Shown here one piece after another: positions 34,510 to 43,943 of a stretch of DNA of 64,000 nt (the stretch's first letter is position 1; each line of letters starts with the position of its first letter). This DNA comes from Pseudomonas xionganensis (GTDB lineage: Bacteria > Pseudomonadota > Gammaproteobacteria > Pseudomonadales > Pseudomonadaceae), in the NCBI RefSeq assembly GCF_009763245.1, contig NZ_WKJZ01000003.1:124001-188000 (forward strand), given 5' to 3'. Both the position numbers and the translations under genes were made by a program. Below the pieces are notes generated by a model, which was not told the origin of the DNA, searched no databases, and saw only the letters and a program-made list of their open reading frames with translations.

Positions 34510-35136
34510 TCAGCTGTGCGGCTGCCCGCGTAGCTTTTCCAGCGCCTGGGCCATCTTCGCTGCAGGGACTTTCTGCAGACTGCAGAGCAGGTCGTGACTC
34601 ACCTCGGCAATACCGTGCTGCTCGCGTAGCAAGGTGGCCATAAAACAGGTCAGATTGGCCGCCATTTCCGCATCGGCCAGAGCGCGGTGAGCCTGGCCGG
34701 TACTGGGCAGGCCGAGCCACTGATTGAGGTTGCCCAGCTTATGGCTGGGGGCCTGGGGCAGCAGACGCCGCGCCAGCAGCAGCGAACAGGCGAAAGGCTG
34801 CAACCGACGCCGATGCACCCGAGTCAGCTCGGCATCCCAGAACTTCTGGTCGAAACTGGCATTGTGTGCCAGCAGCGGGCGCTCGCCGACGAAGTCCGCC
34901 ACCTCCGCCATCACCTGAGCGGCTGGCGGGGCGCTGCGCAACATGGCGTTACTGATACCAGTAAGTTGCTCGATAAAGGGCGGCACCCAGGCGCCGCTGT
35001 TCATCAGACTCTGGTAGCGCGCGACGATCTGCCCACCCTCGACTATGACCACGCCGATCTCGGTGGCACGGGCCTGTTGCGCCGGTGACAGGCCGGTGGT
35101 TTCGAAGTCGAGTACGGCGATGGAGTCGGCCAGCAT
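34510..35136 (-). CDS. DnaQ-like 3'-5' exonuclease (DEDDh)
   Basis: A 208-residue exonuclease of the DNA polymerase III epsilon-like group. The DEDDh residues are visible: VLDFETTGLSP (Exo I), LAHNASFDQKFWDAE (Exo II) and AHRALADAEMAA (Exo III, with the general-base histidine). It removes nucleotides from DNA or RNA 3' ends; it is a stand-alone enzyme rather than polymerase proofreading subunit because no polymerase gene is near. It lies three bases from the NYN gene and the two may be co-transcribed. Confidence 0.85.
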   Translation of the reverse strand: MLADSIAVLDFETTGLSPAQQARATEIGVVIVEGGQIVARYQSLMNSGAWVPPFIEQLTGISNAMLRSAPPAAQVMAEVADFVGERPLLAHNASFDQKFWDAELTRVHRRRLQPFACSLLLARRLLPQAPSHKLGNLNQWLGLPSTGQAHRALADAEMAANLTCFMATLLREQHGIAEVSHDLLCSLQKVPAAKMAQALEKLRGQPHS

Positions 35137-35139
35137 GGG

Positions 35140-35625
35140 TCAGTTTCTCAACAACAGGTTGCCCTCGATGGGCACATAACGACTGGCGGCACGCACCAGC
35201 GATTGCGCGGTCAGCCCCGGCACGCCATAGGCCACGGCCTCGACGCCATGGCGGCTGCGCACATGCTCCAGAAGCAGATCGAAGTCACCGTCACCGGAGG
35301 CCAGAACCAGCTGATCGACCCGGGCGGCGGCTTCCATAAGGTCGATGGTAATGCCCACGTCCCAGTCGCCCTTGGCCGAACCGTCGCTGCGCTGGATATA
35401 GGGCTTGAGCTTTACGTTAAAACCCAGGTTGCGCAGGATCTGCTGAAACTGCTGCTGCTTGGCATCGCCGCGATCGATGGCATAGGCATAGGCTTCGACT
35501 ATCTGCCCGTGCTGGCTGATATCGGCCCACAGGGCGGCGTAGTTGAAGTGGCAGCCATAGGCCTGGCGCACCGTGTAGTAGAGGTTCTGGACATCGGCGA
35601 ATACGGCGATCTTCTTCACCGGCAA
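35140..35625 (-). CDS. NYN-domain (LabA/DUF88) protein
   Basis: A 161-residue NYN-domain protein, a PIN-like fold. The conserved acidic residues are in VFADVQNLYY near the N-terminus, GDWDVGITIDLMEAA in the middle and ASGDGDFDLLLEHV toward the end. Such proteins are predicted metal-dependent ribonucleases; the cyanobacterial LabA acts in circadian output. Its stop is three bases before the exonuclease start, so an RNA/DNA processing operon is a reasonable inference. Confidence 0.82.
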   Translation of the reverse strand: MPVKKIAVFADVQNLYYTVRQAYGCHFNYAALWADISQHGQIVEAYAYAIDRGDAKQQQFQQILRNLGFNVKLKPYIQRSDGSAKGDWDVGITIDLMEAAARVDQLVLASGDGDFDLLLEHVRSRHGVEAVAYGVPGLTAQSLVRAASRYVPIEGNLLLRN

Positions 35626-35842
35626 TCCTCAAAAGGCTAAACGCCGGCCAGTATGCCAGAAGGCGTTGCTTCGCCGGCGCTAACAGCCTGTTAAATGCCC
35701 AGGCCAGCACCAGGCGGCAGCCGTTGGCCGCGGGGCTGCATCAATCGCACCGAGCCGCTATTCTCATCTTTCGCCGGGTTTCGTTTACCGATACTCAGCC
35801 GCGTCACCCAACAGCACACAGGCATTCAAGGAGGAAGGCAGC

Positions 35843-36256
35843 ATGACAGACAGCAACCCCAGCATCCTGTCCCATATTTCCATCGGCACCAACCAGTTCG
35901 AGCAAGCACTGGCTTTCTATGACCGGGTGCTGCCCACCCTCGGCTGTAAACGCGTTCTCGCCCATCCCGGCGCCGTGGCCTATGGCCGCGAATACCCGGA
36001 GTTCTGGGTGCAGACACCCCTAGACGGACGCCCTGCCAACGTTGGCAATGGCAGCCATATCGGCTTTGTCGCCCCATCCCGGGCTGCCGTGCATGATTTT
36101 TTCCAGGCGGCCCTGGCGGCTGGCGCCACCGATGAAGGCCAGCCCGGGCCGCGGGAGGAATATGGCGCGCCCTATTACGGCTGCTTTGTGCGAGACCTTG
36201 ACGGGCACAAGATTGAAGCGACCTTCTGGGATACGGAACAGGGCCATGAACACTGA
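35843..36256 (+). CDS. VOC-family (glyoxalase/dioxygenase fold) protein
   Basis: A 137-residue protein with a single vicinal-oxygen-chelate domain: ISIGTNQFEQALAFYDRVLPTLG at the start, GSHIGFVAPSRAAVHDFFQAALAAGA in the middle and YYGCFVRDLDGHKIEATFW at the end. The histidine and glutamate positions fit metal binding, so it may be a lyase or a resistance protein; the substrate cannot be read from sequence. AGGAGG lies upstream at 35830-35835. It is isolated between divergent and convergent neighbours. Confidence 0.83.
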   Translation: MTDSNPSILSHISIGTNQFEQALAFYDRVLPTLGCKRVLAHPGAVAYGREYPEFWVQTPLDGRPANVGNGSHIGFVAPSRAAVHDFFQAALAAGATDEGQPGPREEYGAPYYGCFVRDLDGHKIEATFWDTEQGHEH

Positions 36257-36277
36257 CCGTCGCAGCGCAGTCCAGGC

Positions 36278-37024
36278 TCAGGGAGACTCCGCCTGGTAGG
36301 CGCGCATCGCCGCGGCGACCCAGCCCTCTTGTTCCAGCGCGCTCAGCGCCTGACTCAGCAGCTGATATTCAGACGAGCGCTGGCGCTGGCGCGAGAAGCC
36401 GATATACAAATCGGTATGGGCTGCAGGAGTAAGGGCAGCCTTGACGATATGCCCATGCCAGCGGGGATCGCGCAGGGCGTAATCCACCTGACAATCGGTG
36501 CCGATAATCGCCTGCAAGCGCCCACGCATCAGCATCTCCAGTAATTGCTGCTCATTGTTTACTGCAACCTTGCGCAGCTGCGCATCGGAATCAAAGGGCT
36601 CGAAGTAGGCCGACTCCAGCACATAACCGATCTTCAGCATCGCCAACTGGGCATAGTCGCGCAGGTATTGCGCCTGTACCGGAGCGGCGTAAAACCTTGG
36701 CGAGCAGGCGTGATAGGGCCTAGGCAGGTACTCGATGTACTGCTCACGCTCCGGGGTTTTCGCCAGCCCGGTCATCAGGTCGGCCTTGCCCTGCTGCAAG
36801 GCCGCCAGGCCGCGGGCCCAGGGGGCACGGCGTACCTCGAAACGCAGGCCGGTGCGCTGGCTAAGCTGATCCAGCAAGTCGATATCCAGGCCGACCAGCT
36901 CCCCTTGCGGATTCAGCATGCGAAACGGTGGCCAGATATCCGTCATCACCACCAGGGGCGGCCTGGGCTCTGCCAGCACGCTGGCGCCCAGCAGGCACAA
37001 GCCCAGCCAGCCGCTGCGTTTCAT
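36278..37024 (-). CDS. Periplasmic solute-binding protein, bacterial family 3 (orphan)
   Basis: A 248-residue protein with a signal peptide (WLGLCLLGASVLAE) and a family-3 amino-acid-type solute-binding domain: PPLVVMTDIWPPFRML near the start, VGLDIDLLDQLSQRTGL, FEVRRAPWARGLAALQQGKADLMTGL. No permease or ATPase is adjacent. Its start overlaps the SDR gene stop by four bases. Orphan binding proteins of this type in Pseudomonas can feed a distant ABC system or act as a chemoreceptor partner; the role here is not known. Confidence 0.82.
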   Translation of the reverse strand: MKRSGWLGLCLLGASVLAEPRPPLVVMTDIWPPFRMLNPQGELVGLDIDLLDQLSQRTGLRFEVRRAPWARGLAALQQGKADLMTGLAKTPEREQYIEYLPRPYHACSPRFYAAPVQAQYLRDYAQLAMLKIGYVLESAYFEPFDSDAQLRKVAVNNEQQLLEMLMRGRLQAIIGTDCQVDYALRDPRWHGHIVKAALTPAAHTDLYIGFSRQRQRSSEYQLLSQALSALEQEGWVAAAMRAYQAESP

Positions 37025-37860
37025 CCGCTCCGCCCCGGTTTTAGCCCGGAGAGCCGCGGCAACAGTACACGCTCGAACAAGCGCGGAAAGAAACGCGCCA
37101 GTACCCGAGCCCGCCAGTCGACATTGGACAGCACCAGCAGGCGGCGGCGCTTCAGGGCACCCTGGAAGATGGCTTCGGCCACATCCTGGGGCGAGGCCAC
37201 CTTGCCCATGGCCAGGGGCGGCTGCGGCGCCACCGAACCATCGCCGACCAGGGCGTTCTTGCGCAGATCGGTGGCGGTAAAGCCGGGGCAGACCAGCATG
37301 ACATTGACCCCGGAACCCTTGAGCTCATAACGCAGGGTTTCAAACAGGCCGTGCAGGGCATGCTTGCTGGCGTTATAGGCACTGCGATAGAGCAGCGGCG
37401 CAAAGCCGGACAGCGAGCTGAGCACGATGATCTGTCCGCGCCGGGCGATCAGGCTGGGCAAGGCGGCCTTGGTGCAATGCAGGGCACCGAAGTAGTTGAC
37501 CGCCATGATGCGCTGGAACACGCCCAGCTCGGTGTCGGCAAAACTGCTGCGGTGGGTGATGCCGGCATTGTTTACCAGCACGTCGATACCGCCAAAACGT
37601 TCGACGGTCAGGGCCATGGCGCGCTGCACCGCCTCACTGTCGGCCACGTCGCAGAGCACGCCCAAGGCCTCGGCATTGTGATGATCGGCCAGGTGCTGCA
37701 CCAGGCTGTCCAGCGCCTGCTGCTGCAGATCGAAAATCACCAGGCGCGCCCCGGCCTGGGCCAGGCGCATGGCCAGGGCGCGACCGATACCGGCACAGCC
37801 CCCGGTGATCACCACCACCTTGCGATCGAATACCTTATTGGCGAACACCTTGCGATACAT
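37021..37860 (-). CDS. Short-chain dehydrogenase/reductase
   Basis: A 279-residue SDR. The cofactor-binding motif is VVITGGCAGIGRALA, the structural NNAGITHRS follows, and the catalytic Ser and Tyr-x-x-x-Lys are in LSSLSGFAPLLYRSAYNASKHAL. A hydrophobic, arginine-rich C-terminus (RARVLARFFPRLFERVLLPRL) may attach it to a membrane, as in retinol or fatty-acyl reductases of this branch. Substrate unknown. It is the first gene of a two-gene unit with the downstream binding protein. Confidence 0.87.
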   Translation of the reverse strand: MYRKVFANKVFDRKVVVITGGCAGIGRALAMRLAQAGARLVIFDLQQQALDSLVQHLADHHNAEALGVLCDVADSEAVQRAMALTVERFGGIDVLVNNAGITHRSSFADTELGVFQRIMAVNYFGALHCTKAALPSLIARRGQIIVLSSLSGFAPLLYRSAYNASKHALHGLFETLRYELKGSGVNVMLVCPGFTATDLRKNALVGDGSVAPQPPLAMGKVASPQDVAEAIFQGALKRRRLLVLSNVDWRARVLARFFPRLFERVLLPRLSGLKPGRSG

Positions 37861-37892
37861 GGCAATCCTCGGCTGCGGCTGTGATGGCCGTA

Positions 37893-38132
37893 CTACAACC
37901 TGTTATGGCTGCCATCGCAACAGGGCGGTGTCTGGCTGTGCTTGCAGCCACAGAAGAACAGGGTTTCATCCTGCTGCGCATGGAACTTCAGTGGGGTGAA
38001 GCCTGTGCCCTTGTGCTGGCCATCACAGAACGGCTGCTTGCCGCTACGCCCGCAGCGGCACCAGAAATAATCCTGTCCGGCCTGAACCTCGACTCGATAT
38101 GGCCCGCGCTGGGCGATGGTGGGCTCGCTCAT
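37893..38132 (-). CDS. CDGSH iron-sulfur domain protein (two domains)
   Basis: A 79-residue protein with two CDGSH-type [2Fe-2S] sites: CRCGRSGKQPFCDGQH and CGCKHSQTPPCCDGSH, each with three Cys and one His. Proteins of this mitoNEET-like fold take part in redox sensing or iron-sulfur cluster transfer. The start MSEPTIAQ is used; the 11 codons before it are not conserved. No partner gene is adjacent. Confidence 0.88.
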   Translation of the reverse strand: MSEPTIAQRGPYRVEVQAGQDYFWCRCGRSGKQPFCDGQHKGTGFTPLKFHAQQDETLFFCGCKHSQTPPCCDGSHNRL

Positions 38133-38398
38133 GCTGCACTCCTGCCTGGGTGTTTCTTCCAGCATAGTCCAGCCGACAGCTCCGCCCGCGTCGGGTCGCA
38201 GACCTGACGCCGCAGAACAGGCGCTACAGCGCGTCAGCCGCTATATTGAAGCCATGCCGCAGACCCATCGCCTTGGGTCGCCAGCACCTCCAGACAGACA
38301 AATCGTGACTGGACAAAACGGATAGCCTTTCGCCATGCTCACTCAATGTGACAGTTTTATAACGAAAAGACGGCGCATAGCCGCAACAGTAACCATTC

Positions 38399-39145
38399 AT
38401 GCTTAAAGCCATCTGCCTCGCGCTTGCCGCTGCCCTGGGCAGCAGTGCAAGCCTTGCCGCCCCCCAGGTCGCCACGGACAAGCCGCTGGTGCAGGTGGGT
38501 TTCTATGAGTTCCCGCCCTACTCCTACAGCGATGAACAGGGCCGTCCCCGGGGCGCCATCCTGGAACTGACCGCCAGGCTGCTGGAACACGCCGGCTACC
38601 AGGCGCAGATCCGCTCCTACCCCAGCGCCCGCCTGTACAGCGCCCTGCAGGATGGCAGCGTGCAACTCTGGCCAGGGGCGCCGGGCAAGGCCGAGCTGGC
38701 CGGACACACCCTGGAAAGCGCTACCCGACTGGGCGAGATCGTGCTCAACCTGTATTTCCGCCGCGACACCCTGATGCCGCGCCTACCGGAAGACTTGCAG
38801 GGGCGCGGCCTGATCATGATCACCGGTTACACCTACTGGCAGCCGGTCAACCAGTGGCTCAACGACCCGCATCTGGCCATCGAGCAGCACCGCACCAGCA
38901 GCCATACCTCGGCCCTGCAGATGCTACAGCGGCGCCGCGCAGACTATCTGCTCGACTATCAGACGCCGGTTGAACAAGCCCGCCAGCAACTGGGTCTGCG
39001 GGAGTTGCCCTTTATCCAGCTGCAACGCATCCCCCTGCACCTGATCGTGTCGCGCCATGCCCCAGGCGCCGAAGCCCTGCGCGACGCCCTGGATCGCGCC
39101 TACCAGGAGCTGCTGGCGGCCGGGGTGGATCTGCACCTGCCCTGA
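38399..39145 (+). CDS. Periplasmic solute-binding protein, bacterial family 3 (orphan)
   Basis: A 248-residue protein with a signal peptide (LALAAALGSSASLAA) and a family-3 binding domain: FYEFPPYSYSDEQGRPRGAILELTARLLEHAGY, then SAFRxPAR-like YPSARLYSALQDG. The C-terminal lobe is LLDYQTPVEQARQQLG. It has no transporter genes beside it. It is similar in design to the orphan at 36278-37024 but not a close copy. Confidence 0.8.
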   Translation: MLKAICLALAAALGSSASLAAPQVATDKPLVQVGFYEFPPYSYSDEQGRPRGAILELTARLLEHAGYQAQIRSYPSARLYSALQDGSVQLWPGAPGKAELAGHTLESATRLGEIVLNLYFRRDTLMPRLPEDLQGRGLIMITGYTYWQPVNQWLNDPHLAIEQHRTSSHTSALQMLQRRRADYLLDYQTPVEQARQQLGLRELPFIQLQRIPLHLIVSRHAPGAEALRDALDRAYQELLAAGVDLHLP

Positions 39146-39164
39146 CCAGCCCCTCGCGTTCCGC

Positions 39165-41714
39165 TTACTTACGGGGCTTGGCCCGTGCGGTGGGCTCGGC
39201 GATCAGCGGGTCATCAGGCCAGTAATGCTTGGGGTAGCGCCCCTTCAGGTCCTTCTTCACCTCGGCATAGGTAGTGGCCCAGAAGCTGGCCAGATCCTGG
39301 GTCACCTGCACCGGCCGACGCGCCGGCGACAGCAGGTGCAGCTTGAGCCCCAGGCGGCCGCCGGCGATGCGCGGCGTCTCGGCCAGGCCGAACAACTCCT
39401 GCAGGCGCACCGCCAGCACCGGCGGCTGCTCGCTGTAGTCAATGCTGATGCGCGAGCCAGAGGGCACCTGCAGGCTGCGCGGGGCCAGCTCGTCCAGGCG
39501 CTGCGGCAGGGGCCAGGGCAGCTGGTTGAGCAGTAGCCCGGGCAGATCCAGGTTGGCGAAATGGCTCAGGCGACTGACTTTGCCCAGATAGGGTTCGAGC
39601 CAGTGCTCCAGGCTGGCCAGCAGCGCGCTATCGGACAGGTCCGGCCAGTCGCTGGCGCCCTGCTGCTGCAGATCAAGCTGACGCAACAGGGCTACCCGCG
39701 CCTGCCACTGACGCAGCTCCGGGGTCCAGGGCAGCAGGGCCAGGCCCTTGCGCCGCACCAGGCCGAGCAGGGCACGGCTGCGTTGCTGTGCATCCGGGTC
39801 GCGCAGGGCCTCGCGCGCCAGGATCAGTTCGCCGACCTTGCGCTGGCGTTCGGCGCGCAAGCCCCCTTCGCGCTCATCCCACTCCAGCACCTCCTGCTGG
39901 CGGACCTGCTCGGCCAACACGCCCTCGAACAGCTGCGGATCGAGCTCCGCAGCCAGGTAGATGCGCTCTTCACGCTGGCCCTGGCGGCTGCCCAGGTCGG
40001 CCACCACCAGCCAGGCATGCTTCATCAAGGCGTCGGCTTCGGCAAACTGGGCGGCGCGGCCATTGGCCAGGCGGTAGTCGGCGCCCCCCGGGCTGCGCTG
40101 CTGGGCGATTCGATCCGGGTAGGCAAAGGCCAGCAGGCAACCCAGCCAACTGGGGTGCTCGGGATCGCTTACCGGCTGGCAAACGGGCTGCCGTTTGAGG
40201 TAAGCCTGAAACTGCCGGGCCAGCTGCCGTGCGCGCTGCACGCCACCTCGGGCGGCGCTTCCCTGCGCCGAGCGGGCTGCACGGCTTTCACCACTGACTA
40301 GAGCCAGGCGACTGTGCAGGTCGGCACCAGCGCCACGCAGGATATCCCGCTCGGACAACAGCGCCGCCAGCTCGCAGGCCAACTGGCCCAACCCCAGGGC
40401 CTGGCCGCGCAGCAGCAGATGGGCGATACGCGGATGCGCCGGCAGTTCGGCCATGGCCTGGCCATGGGCCGTCAGGCCGCCCTGCTCATTCAGTGCGCCC
40501 AGACGCGCCAGCAGCTCCAGGGCCTGGGCATAGGCGGCAGGTGGTGGCGGGTCGAGCCAGATCAGTTCATCCGGCTGCACACCCCAACGCACCAGTTGCA
40601 GAGCCAGACCGGCCAGGTCGGCCTGGAGCATCTCCGCTGCGCCATGGGCGGCCAGTTGTTCGTGCTGCGCCTGGGACCACAGGCGGTAGCAGGCCCCAGG
40701 CTGTAGACGCCCGGCGCGCCCAGCACGCTGGGTGGCGGATGCGCGGGAGATGCGCTGGGTATCCAGACGGGTCATGCCACTGGCCGGATCGAAGCGCGGC
40801 ACCCGTGCCAGGCCGGCGTCCACCACCACCCGCACGCCGTCGATGGTCAGGCTGGTTTCGGCAATATTGGTCGCCAGCACCACCTTGCGCATGCCGGCCG
40901 GCGCCGGCTCGATGGCGGCGCGCTGAGCGCTCAGCTCAAGCTCGCCATGCAGGGGGCAGAGAAGAATGTCCCGGCGCCCGCCCAGGGCCTCGGCCAACTG
41001 CTCGGCGACCCGACGAATCTCGGCCTGCCCCGGGAGAAACACCAGCAGGCTGCCCGGCTCATCGCTCAAGGCCTGCAGCACCGTTTGCAATACCCGCGGT
41101 TCGACCCACTCACCCACCTGAAACGGCGCGCCCCAGCGGATATCCACCGGGAACATGCGTCCCTCGCTGCGCAGCACCGGCGCCTCCCCCAGCAGCGTCG
41201 CCAGGCGCTCGCCTTCCAGGGTGGCGGACATCAGCAGCACTTTCAGCGGCGCCTCGCCACTGTCCTGGCCGCGGAACATGGCGCGGCCGTTCAGGCACAG
41301 GGCCAGCGCTAGATCGGCGTCCAGACTGCGCTCGTGAAACTCGTCGAAGATGACCAGACCGACCCCTTCCAGCGCCGGGTCATACTGCAGACGGCGGGCC
41401 AGAATGCCCTCGGTGACCACCTCGATGCGAGTATTCGGGCCGACCTTGCTGTCCAGGCGGATGCGGTAGCCCACCGTTTCCCCGACCTTCTCATTCAGCT
41501 CGCAGGCCAGGCGTTCGGCTGCCGCCCGCGCCGCCAAGCGCCGCGGCTCAAGCATGATGATGCGCTGCCCGGCCAGCCAGGGTTGATCGAGCAGGGCCAG
41601 GGGCACGCGCGTGGTCTTGCCGGCACCGGGTGGTGCCTCCAACACCGCCTCATGGCGCTCGGCCAGGGCCTCGCACAGTGCAGGTAACAGGGCATCGATG
41701 GGCAGTGAAGTCAT
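39165..41714 (-). CDS. hrpB: ATP-dependent helicase HrpB
   Basis: An 849-residue DEAH-box helicase. Walker A is APPGAGKTTRVPLAL, motif II is IFDEFHERSLD, SAT is MSATLEG, and the C-terminal motifs LATNIAETSLTIDG and QRAGRAGRL are clear. The long tail after about residue 600 has the HrpB-specific WLEPYLGKVSRLSHFANLDL and KDLKGRYPKHYWPDDP, the family's closing signature. HrpB is a cytoplasmic nucleic-acid-dependent ATPase of unclear cellular role. It matches PA3961. Confidence 0.93.
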   Translation of the reverse strand: MTSLPIDALLPALCEALAERHEAVLEAPPGAGKTTRVPLALLDQPWLAGQRIIMLEPRRLAARAAAERLACELNEKVGETVGYRIRLDSKVGPNTRIEVVTEGILARRLQYDPALEGVGLVIFDEFHERSLDADLALALCLNGRAMFRGQDSGEAPLKVLLMSATLEGERLATLLGEAPVLRSEGRMFPVDIRWGAPFQVGEWVEPRVLQTVLQALSDEPGSLLVFLPGQAEIRRVAEQLAEALGGRRDILLCPLHGELELSAQRAAIEPAPAGMRKVVLATNIAETSLTIDGVRVVVDAGLARVPRFDPASGMTRLDTQRISRASATQRAGRAGRLQPGACYRLWSQAQHEQLAAHGAAEMLQADLAGLALQLVRWGVQPDELIWLDPPPPAAYAQALELLARLGALNEQGGLTAHGQAMAELPAHPRIAHLLLRGQALGLGQLACELAALLSERDILRGAGADLHSRLALVSGESRAARSAQGSAARGGVQRARQLARQFQAYLKRQPVCQPVSDPEHPSWLGCLLAFAYPDRIAQQRSPGGADYRLANGRAAQFAEADALMKHAWLVVADLGSRQGQREERIYLAAELDPQLFEGVLAEQVRQQEVLEWDEREGGLRAERQRKVGELILAREALRDPDAQQRSRALLGLVRRKGLALLPWTPELRQWQARVALLRQLDLQQQGASDWPDLSDSALLASLEHWLEPYLGKVSRLSHFANLDLPGLLLNQLPWPLPQRLDELAPRSLQVPSGSRISIDYSEQPPVLAVRLQELFGLAETPRIAGGRLGLKLHLLSPARRPVQVTQDLASFWATTYAEVKKDLKGRYPKHYWPDDPLIAEPTARAKPRK

Positions 41715-41844
41715 GGGCTCTCCAGGCTGGGCCGGCGATTATAGCGGTGAACCGCGCAGCCCCTGGGACTGTCTGATGCAGCTGACAGCAGCATTGCCAC
41801 GAATGGATTGCTATAGTCGCGCCAATTTTTCCAGGAGACCTGTC

Positions 41845-42264
41845 ATGCACCTGCACAAACGCCTTGTCGGCGGCCTGCTTGTCGCCACCCTGACCGTCCA
41901 GTTGAGCGCCTGCGGCACCCTGTTCTACCCGGATCGCCGCGGCCAGATCGAAGGCCGTATCGACCCCGCGGTGGCGGCTCTGAACGCCGTCGGCGTGCTG
42001 TTCTATGTCATCCCCGGGCTGATCGCCTTTGCCATCGACTTCGCCACCGGCGCCATCTACCTGCCAGGCGGCCTGAATGCCCAGGTCGACCCGCAGGATC
42101 TGCACAACCTGGCAGATGCCGATGGGCAGATCGATCCGATCAAGCTCAAGGCCCTGATCCTGCAGCAGACCGGCCACAACCTGCCCCTGGACGACCTGCG
42201 CCTGATCCGCAGCAGCGCCAGCGCCGAGCAACTGGCGGCCCATGGCCTGCGCCCGGCCGCCTGA
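41845..42264 (+). CDS. Small lipoprotein/membrane protein of unknown function
   Basis: A 139-residue protein beginning MHLHKRLVGGLLVATLTVQLSACGTLF. The LSAC motif is a good lipobox, so the mature protein would be lipidated at Cys23. A second hydrophobic stretch (VAALNAVGVLFYVIPGLIAFAIDF) could lie in the membrane. AGGAG precedes the ATG. The segment YLPGGLNAQVDPQDLHNLADADGQ has no assigned function that I recognise. It ends at a terminator. Confidence 0.78.
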   Translation: MHLHKRLVGGLLVATLTVQLSACGTLFYPDRRGQIEGRIDPAVAALNAVGVLFYVIPGLIAFAIDFATGAIYLPGGLNAQVDPQDLHNLADADGQIDPIKLKALILQQTGHNLPLDDLRLIRSSASAEQLAAHGLRPAA

Positions 42265-42292
42265 ATACGGCTGAATGATGCGTTCAGTGCTA

Positions 42293-42325
42293 GCCCGGAC
42301 AAGCGCAGTACCGTCCGGGTTTTGT
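42293..42325 (+). terminator. Intrinsic terminator after the small lipoprotein
   Basis: A seven-base stem CCCGGAC/GTCCGGG with a twelve-base loop followed by TTTTGTT, starting 29 bases after the stop codon. Confidence 0.7.
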
Positions 42326-42499
42326 TATGACATCATCGGCTCAGAGGCTCCCGGATTGCGCCAGGACTTATCCGAGCTACCCGCTCGCCACGGGTCACGA
42401 AACAAGCCGCGCGACTGAACTAACCTTGCGCCTAGGGTCTGTTGCCGTTTCGTTCGCGGCCGCGCCGGAGCCTAACTTCTCACACAGGTCATTAATGAC

Positions 42500-43396
42500 A
42501 TGAGCGTCCCCCAGCACCACGCCCGCCTGATGCGCCTGGCCACCGTTGCCGCCCTGGCCACGGCCCTGACCCTGGCGCTGGCCAAGGCCATCGCCTGGTG
42601 GCTGAGCGGCTCGGTCAGCCTGCTGGCGGGGCTGACCGATTCGCTGCTGGATGGCGCGGCCTCACTGCTCAACCTGCTCGCCGTGCATTACGCGCTGCGT
42701 CCGGCCGATGAGGATCACCGTTACGGTCATGGCAAGGCCGAGGCCCTGGCGGGCCTGGGCCAGGCGCTGTTTATCGGGGCCAGCGCACTGCTGGTGGCCA
42801 TCCATGCCGTTGATCGCTTGCTGCAACCCCAGCCCATCGGCGCCACCAGCCTGGGCATCGCCGTCATGCTGCTGTCGCTGCTGCTGACCATCGCCCTGCT
42901 GCTGTTTCAGCGCCATGTGGTGAAGCTGACCGGCTCGACCGCCATTCGTGCCGATTCCCTGCACTATCGCTCCGACCTGCTGCTCAACAGCAGCATTCTC
43001 CTGGCCCTGTTGCTGGCACACCTCGGCTGGCCACAACTGGATGCCGTGTTCGGCGTGGGCATCGCCCTGTATATCTTCTGGAGCGCCATCCAGATCGTGC
43101 GCGAGGCCGCCGCAGTGCTGATGGACCAGGAACTCGACCCACGGATCAGCGCCCGCATGCATGCCCTGGCCTGCGCCGTACCCGGCGTGCTGGGCGCCCA
43201 CGATCTGCGCACCCGGCTGTCCGGCACCCACTGGTTCGTGCAACTGCATCTGGAGTTGCCCGGCGAGCTTAGCCTGGAAAAGGCCCATGCCCTGTGCGAG
43301 CAGGCGGAAGCGGCGATCCGCAGCGAATACCCGCGCGCCGAGGTGCTGGTGCATGCCGACCCCTGCCAGGGCACGCCACACAGCCTTCACAAATAA
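42500..43396 (+). CDS. Cation diffusion facilitator (FieF-type)
   Basis: A 298-residue proton/metal antiporter. Six hydrophobic segments fit the CDF fold, the metal site A residues are in LAGLTDSLLDG and ADSLHYRSD (matching the DxxxD and HxxxD pairs of YiiP), and HGKAEALAG is the classical loop. The C-terminal cytoplasmic domain (PGVLGAHDLRTRLSG...HLELPGELSLEKAH) is typical. It exports zinc, iron or other divalent ions. It matches PA3963 in position. Confidence 0.92.
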   Translation: MSVPQHHARLMRLATVAALATALTLALAKAIAWWLSGSVSLLAGLTDSLLDGAASLLNLLAVHYALRPADEDHRYGHGKAEALAGLGQALFIGASALLVAIHAVDRLLQPQPIGATSLGIAVMLLSLLLTIALLLFQRHVVKLTGSTAIRADSLHYRSDLLLNSSILLALLLAHLGWPQLDAVFGVGIALYIFWSAIQIVREAAAVLMDQELDPRISARMHALACAVPGVLGAHDLRTRLSGTHWFVQLHLELPGELSLEKAHALCEQAEAAIRSEYPRAEVLVHADPCQGTPHSLHK

Positions 43397-43470
43397 AAAT
43401 AGAGCAAATACTCTAAATCTTCTAAGCTCACCTCGCTTACCCACAACAACAAGATTCGAGGTGCACACCC

Positions 43471-43893
43471 ATGACCCTGACTGCCACTGCAATCGCCCTG
43501 CTGGGCCTGGTCGCCTGGCCCCTGCTACTGGTCGTGCTGATGGTCAACCAGCGCGGCCTGCTGGTACTCGGCGGCAAGATGGCGGTCAACGCCTTCAAGC
43601 CCGATGGCAGCAATACCCCCGGCAGCTTCGGCCAACGCCTGGTACGCGCCCATGCCAACTGCCTGGAGAACCTGCCATTGCAGGCCGCGCTGCTGCTCTA
43701 TGCCATTGCCACCGCCCAGACCGCGCTCACCGACTCACTGGCCCTGGCGCTGCTTGGCGCGCGCCTGCTGCAAAGCCTGGTACACCTGATCAGTACAGCC
43801 CCGGTGTTTGTCTGGCTGCGCTTTGCCGCCTTCTTCGTGCAACTGGCCATCCTCGCCTGGTGGCTGCTGCAGTTCGCCGGCCTGCTGGGCTGA
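43471..43893 (+). CDS. MAPEG-family membrane protein
   Basis: A 140-residue MAPEG protein. The four hydrophobic helices and the family arginine/asparagine pattern RLVRAHANCLENLPLQAA are visible. Eukaryotic members make leukotrienes or conjugate glutathione; the bacterial role is unclear. A strong terminator begins 16 bases after its stop. Confidence 0.83.
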   Translation: MTLTATAIALLGLVAWPLLLVVLMVNQRGLLVLGGKMAVNAFKPDGSNTPGSFGQRLVRAHANCLENLPLQAALLLYAIATAQTALTDSLALALLGARLLQSLVHLISTAPVFVWLRFAAFFVQLAILAWWLLQFAGLLG

Positions 43894-43908
43894 TAACGCA
43901 ACGCGCAC

Positions 43909-43943
43909 AAAAAAGGGAGGCCGCTGGGGGGCCTCCCTTTTTT
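43909..43943 (+). terminator. Strong bidirectional terminator after the MAPEG gene
   Basis: AAAAAAGGGAGGCC pairs with GGCCTCCCTTTTTT around a seven-base loop, with T-runs on either strand. Confidence 0.88.
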
